Below, piece by piece: positions 27,450-38,148 of a DNA stretch of 64,000 nt. This DNA comes from an uncultured Pelagibacteraceae bacterium (GTDB lineage Bacteria > Pseudomonadota > Alphaproteobacteria > Pelagibacterales > Pelagibacteraceae), in the NCBI GenBank assembly GCA_902633335.1, contig CACPFY010000003.1, forward strand, positions 1 to 64,000, written 5' to 3'. Below the pieces are notes generated by a model. It worked only from the letters and a program-made list of their open reading frames with translations. It was not told where the DNA came from and did no database searches. Both the position numbers and the translations under genes were made by a program. Each line of letters opens with the position of its first letter. Position 1 is the first letter of the stretch.

Positions 27450-27539
27450 GAATTAAGTAGTTTTATAGATTTTACTCTTTAGTTTACATTCTTACTTGGA
27501 AAAATTGTAAATGAGATATATACATACCATAAGTTGAAA

Positions 27540-28916
27540 ATGAAAAAATGGAACTTAAATAGCTGGACGAAATACCCTGCAAAGCATTTGCCTGTCTATA
27601 AGGATAAAAAAGAGCTGGATTTAGTGCTGGGTAAAGTTAAAAAATATCCTCCTTTAGTTTTTGCAGGTGAAACGCGATCACTAAAAAAATCTTTGGCTGA
27701 TGTAGTAAAAGGTAAAGCCTTTTTACTTCAAGGCGGAGATTGCGCTGAAAGTTTTGCTGAATTTCATCCAGATAATATTAGAGATACATTAAAAGTAATT
27801 TTACAGATGTCGTTAGTTTTAACTGCTTCTGCGTCAGTGCCAGTCGTTAAAGTTGGAAGAATAGCTGGACAATTTTCTAAACCAAGAAGTGCTCCAACAG
27901 AAAAAAAAGATGGAAAAGAATTACCAAGTTATTTAGGTGATAATATTAATGGAATGGATTTTAATGAAAAGGCAAGAATACCAGATGCAAAAAGATTGTT
28001 TAGAGCGTATTCTCAATCGGCTTCGACTTTAAACCTTCTGAGAGCTTTTTCTCAAGGAGGCTTTGCCGATCTTAGACAAGTTCATTTGTGGAATTTAGGA
28101 TTTATTAAAGACAAAACTAAAGGCAAATATAAAGAGATTGAAGATAAGATTAGCGATGCTTTAGCTTTCATGCAAGCTTGTGGAATTAACTCTGATAATA
28201 ATAGAAGATTAAGAACGGTAAATTTTTATACTTCTCATGAAGCTCTTTTGTTACCCTTTGAAGAAGCCATGACAAGAGTAGACTCAACAACGGGTGAATA
28301 CCACGATACCTCTGCACATTTTGTCTGGATAGGAGATAGAACTAGACAGCCAGATGGTGCTCATGTTGAATTTTGTAGAGGCATTAAGAATCCCTTAGGT
28401 TTAAAATGTGGTCCAACATTAAAACCAGAGGAATTAGTCAAGCTTTGTAATATTTTAAATCCAGATAACGAGCCTGGAAGAATGACACTGATTTCTAGAT
28501 TTGGTGCGGACAATGTTGAAAAATATTTACCAAAATTAATTAAAGTAATTAAAAAAGAGGGATTAAATGTAATTTGGTCATGTGATCCAATGCATGGTAA
28601 TACCATTAAAGCAGCCACAGGATTTAAAACAAGACCTTTTGATAGTGTTTTAAAAGAAGTGAAAAACTTTTTTGGTGTACATCAATCTGAAGGAAGTTAC
28701 GCTGGAGGATTGCACGTCGAAATGACTGGTCAGGATGTGACCGAATGTACAGGTGGAGCACAGAAAATATCTGAAAATGACTTATCTAATAGATACAGAA
28801 CACATTGCGACCCAAGATTGAATGCTGATCAAGCGCTAGAATTAGCTTTTCTAATTTCTGATGAAATTAAGAAAAACTCTAAATATTCAAAAAAAATTAT
28901 CCAAGCCGCGTCTTAA
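27540..28916 (+). CDS. aroF: Class II 3-deoxy-7-phosphoheptulonate (DAHP) synthase
   Basis: First step of the shikimate pathway. Plant/actinobacterial-type class II sequence: [81 protein letters not shown] and [15 protein letters not shown]. Length 458 aa is normal. The frame opens with TTG at 27534, but the ATG at 27540 gives MKKWNLNSW, the usual N-terminus. The region 27450-27539 before it holds no gene. A long perfect palindrome covers its stop codon. Confidence 0.94.
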   Translation: MKKWNLNSWTKYPAKHLPVYKDKKELDLVLGKVKKYPPLVFAGETRSLKKSLADVVKGKAFLLQGGDCAESFAEFHPDNIRDTLKVILQMSLVLTASASVPVVKVGRIAGQFSKPRSAPTEKKDGKELPSYLGDNINGMDFNEKARIPDAKRLFRAYSQSASTLNLLRAFSQGGFADLRQVHLWNLGFIKDKTKGKYKEIEDKISDALAFMQACGINSDNNRRLRTVNFYTSHEALLLPFEEAMTRVDSTTGEYHDTSAHFVWIGDRTRQPDGAHVEFCRGIKNPLGLKCGPTLKPEELVKLCNILNPDNEPGRMTLISRFGADNVEKYLPKLIKVIKKEGLNVIWSCDPMHGNTIKAATGFKTRPFDSVLKEVKNFFGVHQSEGSYAGGLHVEMTGQDVTECTGGAQKISENDLSNRYRTHCDPRLNADQALELAFLISDEIKKNSKYSKKIIQAAS

Positions 28917-28938
28917 TAATTATTGTAATTATTAAGAC
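28910..28938 (+). repeat. 13-bp perfect inverted repeat (hairpin) over the aroF stop codon
   Basis: Arms GTCTTAATAATTA (28910-28922) and TAATTATTAAGAC (28926-28938) are exact reverse complements around a TTG loop. The stop codon TAA at 28914-28916 is inside the left arm. The arms are AT-rich and there is no T-run after the right arm, so it is not a classical intrinsic terminator. It could be an mRNA 3'-end stabiliser, a processing site or a protein-binding palindrome for nadE. Structure seen directly; role unknown. Confidence 0.65.
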
Positions 28939-28967
28939 ATGACCTTAAAAGAGGGAGTGTATTAATT

Positions 28968-29705
28968 ATGGAAGTAAAACAAAGAGCAAAAATTATCACT
29001 GATTGGATCAACAATTATTGTGAAACTACATCGTTTAATCCTAAATCATTAGTAGTTGGTATTTCAGGAGGTATAGACTCTTCTGTAGTTAGTACTTTAT
29101 GCGCAAACACAGGAAGAAAGACAATTGTGTTAACAATGCCAATTAAACAAATAAAATCCCAACATGACTTAAGCTTACTGCACGCTAAATGGTTGAAAGA
29201 TAAGTTTAACAATGTTGAACATCACTTAATCGAGATGGACAAAATATTTGGATCCTTTTCTCAAGTTTTAAATAACTTTAATAATGAGCATGGATTTGCA
29301 AATTCAAGAGCCAGATTAAGAATGGCAACTCTATATCAAGTAGCTGCAGCCAATTCTGGTATCGTAGTTGGAACAGGGAATAAAGTTGAAGATTTTGGTG
29401 TTGGCTTTTATACAAAATATGGTGATGGTGGTGTAGATATATCTCCAATAGCTGATTGTACAAAAACTCAAGTATGGGAATTAGGCAAATATCTTGGAGT
29501 TTCAAAAGAAATTATAAATTCTCAACCAACAGACGGATTGTGGGACGATGGAAGAAACGATGTCCAACAATTAGGAATGAGTTATGAGGATCTTGAAAAG
29601 GCTATGGAAAATAAAGATGATCCAAACTATCAGAAATATTTAAAGATAAGAGAAAAAAACTTACACAAAATGAATCCTATACCAGTTTGCAAATTCAATG
29701 AATAA
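28968..29705 (+). CDS. nadE: NAD+ synthetase (short form)
   Basis: Amidates nicotinate adenine dinucleotide to NAD+. PP-loop ATPase motif SGGIDSSV (about residues 35-42), GTGNKVEDFGVGFYTKYGDGGVDISPIADC and the C-terminal PVCKF. At 245 aa there is no N-terminal glutaminase domain, so it is the ammonia-dependent form or needs a partner. A GAGGGAG Shine-Dalgarno-like sequence lies at 28951-28957. Overlaps cysS by 8 bp. Confidence 0.93.
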   Translation: MEVKQRAKIITDWINNYCETTSFNPKSLVVGISGGIDSSVVSTLCANTGRKTIVLTMPIKQIKSQHDLSLLHAKWLKDKFNNVEHHLIEMDKIFGSFSQVLNNFNNEHGFANSRARLRMATLYQVAAANSGIVVGTGNKVEDFGVGFYTKYGDGGVDISPIADCTKTQVWELGKYLGVSKEIINSQPTDGLWDDGRNDVQQLGMSYEDLEKAMENKDDPNYQKYLKIREKNLHKMNPIPVCKFNE

Positions 29706-31050
29706 TTTACAATTAACTAACTCACTTACAAATAAAAAAGAAATTTTTAAACCGATAAATAAAGATAAAATTTCCTTATACGCATGTGGACCAACCGTTT
29801 ATGACAATCCTCATGTTGGAAATGCTCGTGCAATAGTAGTATTTGATCTTCTTTTCAGAATACTCATTGAACTTTATGGAGAGAAAAAAATTACATATGT
29901 GAGAAATATAACAGATATAGATGACAAAATTATTGAAACCTCAAAAATTAAAAAAATAGATATTTCAGACTTAACAAAATCTGTAACTAAAAAATTTCAC
30001 GATGATTGCAAAACTTTATTTTGTCTAAATCCGTCTAAAGAACCAAGAGCAACTGATCATGTTGAGGGCATGATTAACATGACAAAAAAACTAATTGAAA
30101 AAAAAGCTGCTTATGAAAAAGAGGGCCATGTTTTCTTTGCAGTAACGTCATTTAAAAAATATGGTAGTCTCTCAAACAAAAATCCGGATGATCTTAAAGC
30201 TGGTGCTAGAGTAGAAGTTTCAAAACTAAAAAATGATCCTTTAGATTTTGTTCTTTGGAAACCTTCAGATAATAATGAACCTGGTTGGGAATCTCCTTGG
30301 GGAAGAGGTAGACCAGGGTGGCATTTAGAGTGTTCAGTAATGAGTGAAAAATATTTAGGTAAAAATTTTGATATACATGGTGGAGGATTAGATTTAATTT
30401 TTCCACATCATGAAAATGAGATTGCTCAATCGTGCGTTTATAATGGAACAGAAAAATTTGCAAACTATTGGGTGCATAACGGTTTTGTAACTATGAATAA
30501 AGAAAAAATGTCAAAATCTCTTGGCAATATAACGACGATAAAAGATGCTACCAAAAAATATTCAGGGCAAGTTGTTCGCTTATCTCTCTTAAGCACACAG
30601 TATAAACAGCCATTGGATTGGAATGACGACTTACTCATAGAACAATCCAAAACTTTAGATAAATGGTATTCAATGTATTCCTCTGAAGTTATTGAGAAAA
30701 CACCTGATTGCTTTAACGATTTATTAGACGACATGAATACTCCACTTTATATTTCGAAATTGCATGAGTTATTTCAACAGTCACAAGATGGCGATAAAGA
30801 CAAAAAAAAAGAATTTAACAAAGCATGTCGTTTAATTGGCTTATTTAATGAAAGTGTTGAAAAAAGAACTGAATATAAAAAAAGTAAAGTCAAAATCTCT
30901 GAAGACGATATATTAAGTAAAATCAAAGATCGTGAAGATGCCAAAAAAGCTGGCAATTATAAACTTGCTGATCAAATTAGAGATGATTTAAACAAAGAAG
31001 GTATTGATATAAAAGATGAAAAAGGTAAAACGACTTGGAATTATAAATGA
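29698..31050 (+). CDS. cysS: Cysteinyl-tRNA synthetase
   Basis: Charges tRNA-Cys. Class I signature CGPTVYDNPHVGNARA (HIGH equivalent PHVGN; zinc Cys30), GRGRPGWHLECSVMS with another zinc Cys, HHENEIAQS, and KEKMSKSLGN (KMSKS). 450 aa is normal. The start overlaps nadE by 8 bp and the stop overlaps cimA by 4 bp, giving a coupled nadE-cysS-cimA-trmJ run. Confidence 0.96.
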   Translation: MNNLQLTNSLTNKKEIFKPINKDKISLYACGPTVYDNPHVGNARAIVVFDLLFRILIELYGEKKITYVRNITDIDDKIIETSKIKKIDISDLTKSVTKKFHDDCKTLFCLNPSKEPRATDHVEGMINMTKKLIEKKAAYEKEGHVFFAVTSFKKYGSLSNKNPDDLKAGARVEVSKLKNDPLDFVLWKPSDNNEPGWESPWGRGRPGWHLECSVMSEKYLGKNFDIHGGGLDLIFPHHENEIAQSCVYNGTEKFANYWVHNGFVTMNKEKMSKSLGNITTIKDATKKYSGQVVRLSLLSTQYKQPLDWNDDLLIEQSKTLDKWYSMYSSEVIEKTPDCFNDLLDDMNTPLYISKLHELFQQSQDGDKDKKKEFNKACRLIGLFNESVEKRTEYKKSKVKISEDDILSKIKDREDAKKAGNYKLADQIRDDLNKEGIDIKDEKGKTTWNYK

Positions 31051-32651
31051 GTAAAGAAAAAATATACATTTTCGATACCACTTTAAGAGATGGTGCACAA
31101 ACCGAGGGGGTTGATTTTTCAGTTGAAGATAAGAATAAGATTGCAAAAATTCTATCTAATATTGGAGTAGATTACATAGAAGGGGGTTGGCCAGGTGCAA
31201 ATCCTGTAGATAATGAATTTTTTGACAAATCTCCAAACCTTGGAAATTCGAAATTCACAGCTTTTGGGATGACAAAGAAGAATGGAGTTAGCGCAGATAA
31301 TGATCCAAACTTATCTCCTTTAATGAACGCTGATTGTAAAACAGTTTGCGTTGTAGGAAAAACTTGGGATTTTCACGTCAAAACTGCTCTAGGTATAAAA
31401 AACGAGGATAATTTAAAAAACATTAAAGAAACAGCTAAGCATTTTGTAAAAAATAATAAAGAATTTCTATTTGATGCTGAGCATTTCTTCGACGGATATA
31501 AAAATAATCCTAATTACGCACTTGATTGTTTAAAACAAGCTTATGATGAGGGGGCTAGATGGGTAGTTTTATGTGATACCAATGGTGGAACTTTACCTAA
31601 TGAGGTTGGAGAGATAATAAACAAAGTTACAAAAGTAATTCCAGGAAAAAATTTAGGTATACACGCACATAATGATACTGAAAATGCTGTAAGCAATTCT
31701 TTAACGGCAGTTTTAGCTGGTGCCAGACAAATACAAGGGACGATAAATGGTTTAGGTGAAAGATGTGGTAATGCAAATTTAATGTCTATTATTCCAACAC
31801 TTTTCTTGAAAAAAACTTTTAGCGATAAATTTGATTTGAACATAAATAAAAAGAAACTCTCTTCACTGACAGAATGCTCAAGATTCTTGGACGAAGTTCT
31901 TAATAAAAAACCAAATAAAAGTATGGCTTATGTAGGAGGATCTGCATTTTCTCATAAAGGTGGATTACATGTTTCTGCAGTAAAAAAAGATCCAAAAACA
32001 TATGAACATATAGATCCAAAAGATGTTGGCAATCACAGAAATATTATTGTTTCAAATCAAGCTGGAAGATCAAATATAATATCTAGACTTGAAAATTACG
32101 GAATAAAAATTGACTCAAAAGATACAAAAGTTCAAAAAATTTTAAATGAAGTTAAAGAGAGAGAATTTACTGGATATTCATATGATGGAGCAGATGCTTC
32201 ATTTGAACTTTTGGCAAATAAGTTGCTAGGCAAACTTCCGGAATATTTAAAAGTAAAAAATTATAATGTTAATGTAAAAAAAGATGATGAACTTAAAACA
32301 ACAGCAGAGGTAACCTTTGTAATAGATGGTAAAGAAATCTATTGTGCTGGTGAAGGAAATGGTCCAGTAAATGCATTAGATAATGCTATCAGATCTAATT
32401 TTAAAAAAGTTGAGAAATACTATAAATACTTCTCAGATCTTAAACTTTTAGACTATAAAGTGAGAATATTAAATACTGGTACAGGAGCAACTACAAGAGT
32501 TTCAATAGAGAGTACAGACAAAACTGGTAAAAGCTGGTTTACTATTGGTGTTTCTCAAAATATTATTGAGGCTTCATTTAAAGCATTAATAGATAGTTTA
32601 GAATATAAATTATTTAAAGAAAAAGCACCAGCTAACATTCATGAAAAATAA
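31047..32651 (+). CDS. cimA: (R)-citramalate synthase
   Basis: Condenses pyruvate with acetyl-CoA, giving a threonine-independent entry to isoleucine. DRE-TIM metallolyase motifs: FDTTLRDGAQTEGVDFS, VDYIEGGWPGANP, GIHAHNDTENAVSNS and NGLGERCGNANL. The C-terminal ~150 residues form the LeuA-type allosteric domain. The EGGWPGANP loop and 534-aa length fit CimA rather than isopropylmalate synthase or homocitrate synthase. Confidence 0.92.
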   Translation: MSKEKIYIFDTTLRDGAQTEGVDFSVEDKNKIAKILSNIGVDYIEGGWPGANPVDNEFFDKSPNLGNSKFTAFGMTKKNGVSADNDPNLSPLMNADCKTVCVVGKTWDFHVKTALGIKNEDNLKNIKETAKHFVKNNKEFLFDAEHFFDGYKNNPNYALDCLKQAYDEGARWVVLCDTNGGTLPNEVGEIINKVTKVIPGKNLGIHAHNDTENAVSNSLTAVLAGARQIQGTINGLGERCGNANLMSIIPTLFLKKTFSDKFDLNINKKKLSSLTECSRFLDEVLNKKPNKSMAYVGGSAFSHKGGLHVSAVKKDPKTYEHIDPKDVGNHRNIIVSNQAGRSNIISRLENYGIKIDSKDTKVQKILNEVKEREFTGYSYDGADASFELLANKLLGKLPEYLKVKNYNVNVKKDDELKTTAEVTFVIDGKEIYCAGEGNGPVNALDNAIRSNFKKVEKYYKYFSDLKLLDYKVRILNTGTGATTRVSIESTDKTGKSWFTIGVSQNIIEASFKALIDSLEYKLFKEKAPANIHEK

Positions 32652-33369
32652 TTATGGCTTTGTTTTAATTCAACCACAACTTGGTGAAAACATTGGTGCA
32701 TCTGCAAGATCATTAAAAAACTTTGGATTTAAAAATTTGGTTGTTACTGAACCAAAATGTGGCTGGCCGAACGTAAAAGCTAAAGCAACATCAGTAGGTG
32801 CCTTTGATATTTTAAAAAGAACCAAAGTATTTAAAAATACAGATTCTGCTATAAGAAATTTTGATTTAATATTTTCTTTTAGTGCACGTAAGCGAGATAT
32901 AAATAAAAAACATATAACTATGTTTAATTTTCTTGAAATTTTAAAAAAACAAAAGAAAAAAAAAATTGGTTTAATGTTTGGTCCAGAGGCATCTGGATTG
33001 TCAAATTTTGATCTATCCTATGCAAATTACGTAGTTCAAATACCATCATCACCAAAATTTAAATCCATGAACTTGTCCCACTCTATAACTCTAGTTTGTT
33101 ATGAAATATTTAAACTAAATAATTTTAAATTAATAAAAGAATCAAGTTTTAAGAAAGAAATAGGTCAAAAAGGCAAACTTTCATCAATACTAAAATTGTT
33201 AAAAGATAATCTGGAGAAAAAAAACTTTTTTAAACCCGCAGAGAAAAGAAGTTCAATGATTAAAAATATAAACAATTTGTTTTACAGAATGGAGCCAAAT
33301 GATAAAGAATTACGTATTTTGGGCAGTTTAATTGGTTCGCTTAGTAAAAATAAAAAAAAGCATAATTGA
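32641..33369 (+). CDS. trmJ: tRNA (cytidine/uridine-2'-O-)methyltransferase, TrmJ-like
   Basis: SPOUT methyltransferase acting on the tRNA anticodon loop (position 32 in known TrmJ). N-terminal VLIQPQLGENIGASARSLKNFG, then GLMFGPEASGLSNFDL and NLSHSITLVCYE are the knot motifs 1-3. 242 aa, with a C-terminal helical extension as in TrmJ. Overlaps cimA by 11 bp. Modified position is inferred from family only. Confidence 0.88.
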   Translation: MKNNYGFVLIQPQLGENIGASARSLKNFGFKNLVVTEPKCGWPNVKAKATSVGAFDILKRTKVFKNTDSAIRNFDLIFSFSARKRDINKKHITMFNFLEILKKQKKKKIGLMFGPEASGLSNFDLSYANYVVQIPSSPKFKSMNLSHSITLVCYEIFKLNNFKLIKESSFKKEIGQKGKLSSILKLLKDNLEKKNFFKPAEKRSSMIKNINNLFYRMEPNDKELRILGSLIGSLSKNKKKHN

Positions 33370-33407
33370 CATTTACCCCCTAAACCTTGTAAACCCGTGA
33401 TCAAATA

Positions 33408-34025
33408 ATGACAAAAAGATTAAATTCTAAACATAAAGTTGATCGTAGGCTAAAAGCAAATTTGTGGGGAAGGCCGAAAAGCCCATTTAATGTTCGAGCG
33501 TATCCTCCAGGTCAACATGGTCAAAACAAAAAAGGCAAACCAACCGACTACGGAATTCAACTTCAGGCTAAGCAAAAATTAAAAGCATACTATGGAAATA
33601 TAAATGAAAGACAGTTTAGAAATATTTATAGAAAAGCTTTATCAAAAAGAGGCGATACTTCTGAAAATTTGATAGCTTTATTAGAAAGCAGATTAGATAC
33701 AGTAGTATACAGAGCAAAATTAGCTCCAACTGTGTTTGCAGCAAGACAATTAATTAATCATGGCCATATTAGAGTAAATAAAAAAAGAGTTAATGTGTCT
33801 AGCTATCTTCTAAAAGAAACAGATCAAGTAGAAGTAAATGAAAAATCAAAAAAATTAAATATTATAGATGGATCTATACAAAGCAAAGAAAGAGAAATAC
33901 CTCAATACATTCAATTAGATGGGAAAAGCAAATCTGTAAAATTAGTTAGAGTTCCAAAATTTTCTGAAGTTCCTTATCCTGTTATAATGGAACCAAATCT
34001 AGTTATCGAATATTATTCAAGATAA
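33408..34025 (+). CDS. rpsD: 30S ribosomal protein S4
   Basis: Primary 16S rRNA binder and assembly nucleator. 205 aa; [37 protein letters not shown], the S4 domain [35 protein letters not shown], and the C-terminal [16 protein letters not shown] are all present. It stands outside the main ribosomal cluster, as in other alphaproteobacteria. Followed directly (0 bp) by a TTG-started methyltransferase. Confidence 0.97.
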   Translation: MTKRLNSKHKVDRRLKANLWGRPKSPFNVRAYPPGQHGQNKKGKPTDYGIQLQAKQKLKAYYGNINERQFRNIYRKALSKRGDTSENLIALLESRLDTVVYRAKLAPTVFAARQLINHGHIRVNKKRVNVSSYLLKETDQVEVNEKSKKLNIIDGSIQSKEREIPQYIQLDGKSKSVKLVRVPKFSEVPYPVIMEPNLVIEYYSR

Positions 34026-34748
34026 TTGAATTTCTTAAAAAAATATAAAAGATTATTTTACTATAAAATTAAGAATAAAATTAATATTGATATTGATAAA
34101 AAAACAGAAAAAAACACTTTAAAAGATTTATTTAAATATTATGGAACCGATAAAGACAACCATGGGTATACAGAATTTTATGAAAAACATTTTAATCCTA
34201 TTAAAGAAAAAAAAATTAATATTCTTGAGATAGGAAGCTACGCAGGCTCCTCAGCAGCAAGTTTTGCTAAATATTTTCCGAATGCGAATATTTTTTGTAT
34301 AGATATAAACATTTCAAATTTTAAATATTCTTCAAAAAAAATAAAAGTATTTGATTTAGATGTCACAAATAAAAAAAAGGTAAACAATTTTATAAAAAAT
34401 GTTACACAATCAAAAAATGATGAATTTTTTGATATTATTATTGACGATGGTTCTCATAAATTAAATGACATGTTAACTTCATTAAATATTTTATTTAAGC
34501 ACGTAAAAAAAGATGGTTTTTATATAATCGAAGATTATAAATTTCCTAATGTTTTTGATCATCTCAATGATAAAGATGAGTCAACTATTGATACCTTAAT
34601 TAATAATATTAAATCGAAAAAAAAATTATATTCAAAAATTTTAGATAATGACACTCTTGAAAAATTAACAAATGAGAAAGTAAGTATTTTTAATTATCAA
34701 GGTTCAACGGAAGGTGCTGCTATTGCGTTTATTAAAAAATTAAATTAA
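34026..34748 (+). CDS. Class I SAM-dependent methyltransferase (macrocin-OMT / cephalosporin-hydroxylase-like)
   Basis: 240 aa. NILEIGSYAGSSAASFAKYF (about residues 64-83) is the SAM-binding loop and IIIDDGSHKLNDM the metal/second-acid region of this family, often linked to sugar or antibiotic O-methylation. The GTDKDNHGYTEFYEKHF stretch upstream is also typical. TTG start immediately after the rpsD stop; very AT- and Lys-rich. Convergent 9-bp overlap with grxD. Substrate unknown; likely a surface glycan. Confidence 0.75.
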   Translation: MNFLKKYKRLFYYKIKNKINIDIDKKTEKNTLKDLFKYYGTDKDNHGYTEFYEKHFNPIKEKKINILEIGSYAGSSAASFAKYFPNANIFCIDINISNFKYSSKKIKVFDLDVTNKKKVNNFIKNVTQSKNDEFFDIIIDDGSHKLNDMLTSLNILFKHVKKDGFYIIEDYKFPNVFDHLNDKDESTIDTLINNIKSKKKLYSKILDNDTLEKLTNEKVSIFNYQGSTEGAAIAFIKKLN

Positions 34749-35057
34749 TTTTTTTTCTTCAAGAACTTTCTTAAGCTCTCCTTTTTCAAACATATCTTTT
34801 ACAATATCGCAACCCCCAATAAACTCACCCTTAATATATAATTGAGGAATAGTTGGCCAATCACTAAAGTCTTTTATTCCTTGTCTTAAATTTTGATCCT
34901 CTAGAACATTTACTCCCTTAAATTTAACATTTAAGTGCTTTAAAACATTCGATACAGCCATAGAGAAACCACATTGAGGAGACTCTGGTGTACCTTTCAT
35001 AAACAAACATATGTCATTTTGATTTATTAAATTTTGTATATTTTCTTTAACATTCAT
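34740..35057 (-). CDS. grxD: Monothiol glutaredoxin (Grx4 type)
   Basis: 105-aa CGFS glutaredoxin that binds and transfers [2Fe-2S] clusters. Visible: LFMKGTPESPQCGFSMAV (single active Cys), WPTIPQLYIKGEFIGGCDIV with the glutathione-binding TIP and GG motifs. Lies 1 bp downstream of the BolA-like gene, its well-known physical partner, at the tail of the purine operon. Confidence 0.95.
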   Translation of the reverse strand: MNVKENIQNLINQNDICLFMKGTPESPQCGFSMAVSNVLKHLNVKFKGVNVLEDQNLRQGIKDFSDWPTIPQLYIKGEFIGGCDIVKDMFEKGELKKVLEEKKLI

Positions 35058-35058
35058 T

Positions 35059-35289
35059 TTATTTTTCTTCTGTTGTGAGTGCTAGAGCATGTAATTCATT
35101 GCCCATTTTACCCTTTAATGATTTGTAAACTAATTTGTGCTGATCAATTCTAGACATTCCCTTAAATATCTTAGATTTTATAATTGCTGAATAGTGATTA
35201 TTGTCGCCCATTAAATCTTTAATCTCTATTGATGCATCAGGAATAGCTTCTAAAATATGTTTTTTAATTTCTTCAACTGTTAAGGCCAT
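35059..35289 (-). CDS. BolA/IbaG-family protein
   Basis: 76-aa class II KH-like fold protein. [25 protein letters not shown], the [14 protein letters not shown] segment and [23 protein letters not shown], with its invariant His, are typical of the BolA family (IbaG-like). It partners CGFS glutaredoxins in Fe-S trafficking. Overlaps the end of purL by 17 bp and is followed by grxD after 1 bp. Confidence 0.92.
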   Translation of the reverse strand: MALTVEEIKKHILEAIPDASIEIKDLMGDNNHYSAIIKSKIFKGMSRIDQHKLVYKSLKGKMGNELHALALTTEEK

Positions 35290-37468
35290 TAAAATTATTA
35301 TACCATCTATTATTTAGCTCATAAAGCTCTTTAACATTTATTTTTAAAACTTTATCTAACTCAAAATACTCTTCTTGAGTAACTCCAATATTATCAAAAT
35401 AAATGTTATTATCTTTTAATATTTTTTCAATTTTAGGGTAATTATTCTTATCTACCTCAATTAAATATCTGCTTTGATCTTCACCAAAAAAATAATTAAA
35501 TAAATTATATAACTTTTTTGGTTTATTTATCTTTATGCCAATATTTGAACTTAAAGACATTTCGGCTAGAGCTAAAATAATTCCACCCGCAGATACATCA
35601 TGCACAGATCGAATATTACCTGCATTAATTAATTTTAGAATAATGTCTCCATTATTTTTTTCATTTAACAAATTAACTTCTGGCGGCATTCCATCGTACA
35701 AATTATACAGTTCATTTATAAAAACACTTTGATTAAGATGACCAAATGTTTTACCTATTAAAATTATTTGACTATCAATCTTTTTAAATCTGTGATTTTG
35801 AATTCTATTTATATTTTGGATTAATCCGACTCCACCAATAACAGGTGTTGGAAAAATATTATTTTTATTTGTGCCATTGTAAAAAGAAACATTTCCAGAT
35901 ACGACAGGATAATCTAGAAATTCACATGCCTCTTTAATTCCTAATATATTCTCTGCGAATTGACCCATAATCTCAGGATTTTCCGGATTTCCAAAATTTA
36001 AACAATTAGTGATCGCAATAGGCTTTGCTCCCACAGCTACTAAATTTCTCCAGCTTTCACAAACAATTTGCTTTCCACCACTCAGTGGGTGAGATTTACA
36101 ATAATTTGCAGAAGAATCTACTGTTACAGCAATTGCTTTTTCTTTTCCATGTATTTTTACTACAGCTGCATTAGTTCCAGAGCGCTCAATAGTGTCTCCC
36201 ATTACCATTTGATCAAATTGCTCTGTAACCCATTTTTTATTTGAGTGATTAGGAGAAGATATAATTTTAAAAAAAGCATCATCAAACTTTATTTTCTTAA
36301 GATCCTTTAAATTAATTTTCTTTTTATCTAATTTTTTTTTAGTCCATTTTCGATCATATAATGGAGCTTTAGAAGATAAAGCTTCAATTGGAATTGTAGC
36401 TACAGTTTTATTTTTGTATTTTAAAGATAAATTTTTTGTATCAGTAGTTTTTCCAATAACAACAAAATCAAGATCCCATTTATTAAAAATTTTTTTTGCT
36501 TCATTTTCTTTTCCGTCTTCTAAAATTATGAGCATCCGCTCCTGACTTTCAGATAACATCATTTCATAAGGACTCATATTTTCTTCTCTACATGGCACCT
36601 TATCTAAATCTAATTCAATTCCTAAATTTCCTTTGTGAGCCATTTCCACACTTGAAGAAGTTAATCCAGCAGCACCCATATCTTGTATTGAAATTATAGA
36701 GTCTTTTTTCATTAATTCTAAACAAGCTTCCATTAATAGTTTTTCTGTAAAAGGATCTCCTACTTGCACAGTGGGTTTTTTTTCCTCGGTATTTTCATCA
36801 AACTCAGCAGATGCCATTGATGCTCCATGTATTCCATCTCTTCCTGTTTTAGAACCAACGTAAACGACAGGTTTATTTATACCTTTAGCTTTTGAATAAA
36901 AAATCTTTTTTTTATTTGCTAAACCAACGGCCATAGCGTTGACAAGAATATTTTCATTATAGGTACTATTGAACTTTGTTTCACCGGCAACCGTTGGAAT
37001 TCCAATACAATTTCCATAGCCTCCAATACCTGATACAACTCCATTTAAAAGATTTTTTGTTTTTTTATTCTTAGGATCACCAAAGTGAATAGAGTTTAAA
37101 AGAGCTATTGGTCTCGCTCCCATAGTAAAAACATCTCTTAAAATACCTCCTACTCCTGTTGCAGCTCCTTGATAAGGTTCTATGAATGAGGGATGATTGT
37201 GGCTTTCTATCTTAAAAACTATTGCATCATCATCACCAATGTCTATCACACCAGCGTTTTCTCCAGGACCTTGAATGACATTTTTATTTTTTATTGGAAG
37301 TTTTTTTAAGTGAACTTTAGATGATTTATATGAACAATGTTCGTTCCACATTGCAGAAAAAATACCTAACTCTAAAAAATTTGGCTCTCTACTTAACAAT
37401 AATTTTATTTTAGAATATTCTTCCAACTTTAATCCATGGGACTCAATTATATCATTAGTTATTTTCAT
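35273..37468 (-). CDS. purL: Phosphoribosylformylglycinamidine synthase II (small PurL)
   Basis: ATP-dependent amidation of FGAR. 731 aa, the short form that needs separate PurQ and PurS, both encoded just upstream. Motifs: [40 protein letters not shown], the paired AIRS-like domains and [15 protein letters not shown]. Start overlaps the purQ stop by 1 bp and its end overlaps the bolA start by 17 bp, indicating tight coupling. Confidence 0.97.
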   Translation of the reverse strand: MKITNDIIESHGLKLEEYSKIKLLLSREPNFLELGIFSAMWNEHCSYKSSKVHLKKLPIKNKNVIQGPGENAGVIDIGDDDAIVFKIESHNHPSFIEPYQGAATGVGGILRDVFTMGARPIALLNSIHFGDPKNKKTKNLLNGVVSGIGGYGNCIGIPTVAGETKFNSTYNENILVNAMAVGLANKKKIFYSKAKGINKPVVYVGSKTGRDGIHGASMASAEFDENTEEKKPTVQVGDPFTEKLLMEACLELMKKDSIISIQDMGAAGLTSSSVEMAHKGNLGIELDLDKVPCREENMSPYEMMLSESQERMLIILEDGKENEAKKIFNKWDLDFVVIGKTTDTKNLSLKYKNKTVATIPIEALSSKAPLYDRKWTKKKLDKKKINLKDLKKIKFDDAFFKIISSPNHSNKKWVTEQFDQMVMGDTIERSGTNAAVVKIHGKEKAIAVTVDSSANYCKSHPLSGGKQIVCESWRNLVAVGAKPIAITNCLNFGNPENPEIMGQFAENILGIKEACEFLDYPVVSGNVSFYNGTNKNNIFPTPVIGGVGLIQNINRIQNHRFKKIDSQIILIGKTFGHLNQSVFINELYNLYDGMPPEVNLLNEKNNGDIILKLINAGNIRSVHDVSAGGIILALAEMSLSSNIGIKINKPKKLYNLFNYFFGEDQSRYLIEVDKNNYPKIEKILKDNNIYFDNIGVTQEEYFELDKVLKINVKELYELNNRWYNNFNGLNS

Positions 37469-38148
37469 TAATTTAAAATACTTGTAAAAAGTTCTACGCC
37501 GTCAGAGTTGCTAATTAAATTATCAACCATTCTTTCAGGATGAGGCATCATACCCAAAATATTTTTTTTGTTATTTAATATACCAGCAATATTACTTATA
37601 GATCCATTGGGATTTGTGCTTTCATTAACTAAACCATCTTTGTTGCAATATTTAAAAGCAATAAGATCTTTATCTTCTAACTCCTTTAAGTGATCTTTTT
37701 TAGTAAAATAATTCCCTTCATTATGAGCTATATTTAAATTAATTATATTATTTTTTTTATATTTTTTACAAAAGTTATTGTTGTTATTTATAATCTTTAA
37801 ATGCACATCTTTAGAAATAAATTTAAGATTTTTATTTCTTAACAACGCTCCTTGAAGAAGGCCTGTTTCAATGAGTATTTGAAATCCATTACAAATTCCT
37901 AATACAAGACAACCAGAATTTGCAGCTTTAACGACCTCCTTTAGTATGTTTGATTTTGCAGCAATCGCGCCAGATCTTAAGTAATCTCCATAAGAAAATC
38001 CCCCCGGTATTACAATTAGATCTGATTTAGGAAGCACATTATCCTTATGCCACACCATTTTATTTTTAAATTGAAGCTTCGTCAGCGCAGTTGCTACATC
38101 TCTATCACAATTTGATCCAGGGAAAACAATAACTGATGAATTCATCAA
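37468..38148 (-). CDS. purQ: Phosphoribosylformylglycinamidine synthase glutaminase subunit
   Basis: Class I glutamine amidotransferase supplying ammonia to Pur[38 protein letters not shown] with nucleophile Cys, and MMPHPERM with the catalytic His. 226 aa is normal. Overlaps purS by 4 bp and purL by 1 bp. Confidence 0.97.
   Translation of the reverse strand: MMNSSVIVFPGSNCDRDVATALTKLQFKNKMVWHKDNVLPKSDLIVIPGGFSYGDYLRSGAIAAKSNILKEVVKAANSGCLVLGICNGFQILIETGLLQGALLRNKNLKFISKDVHLKIINNNNNFCKKYKKNNIINLNIAHNEGNYFTKKDHLKELEDKDLIAFKYCNKDGLVNESTNPNGSISNIAGILNNKKNILGMMPHPERMVDNLISNSDGVELFTSILN

Noticed and set aside
27445..27496. Inverted repeat AGTAAGAAT / ATTCTTACT after glmS
   Set aside because: A 9-bp arm with a 34-nt loop is expected by chance many times in 64 kb of this composition; no T-tract.
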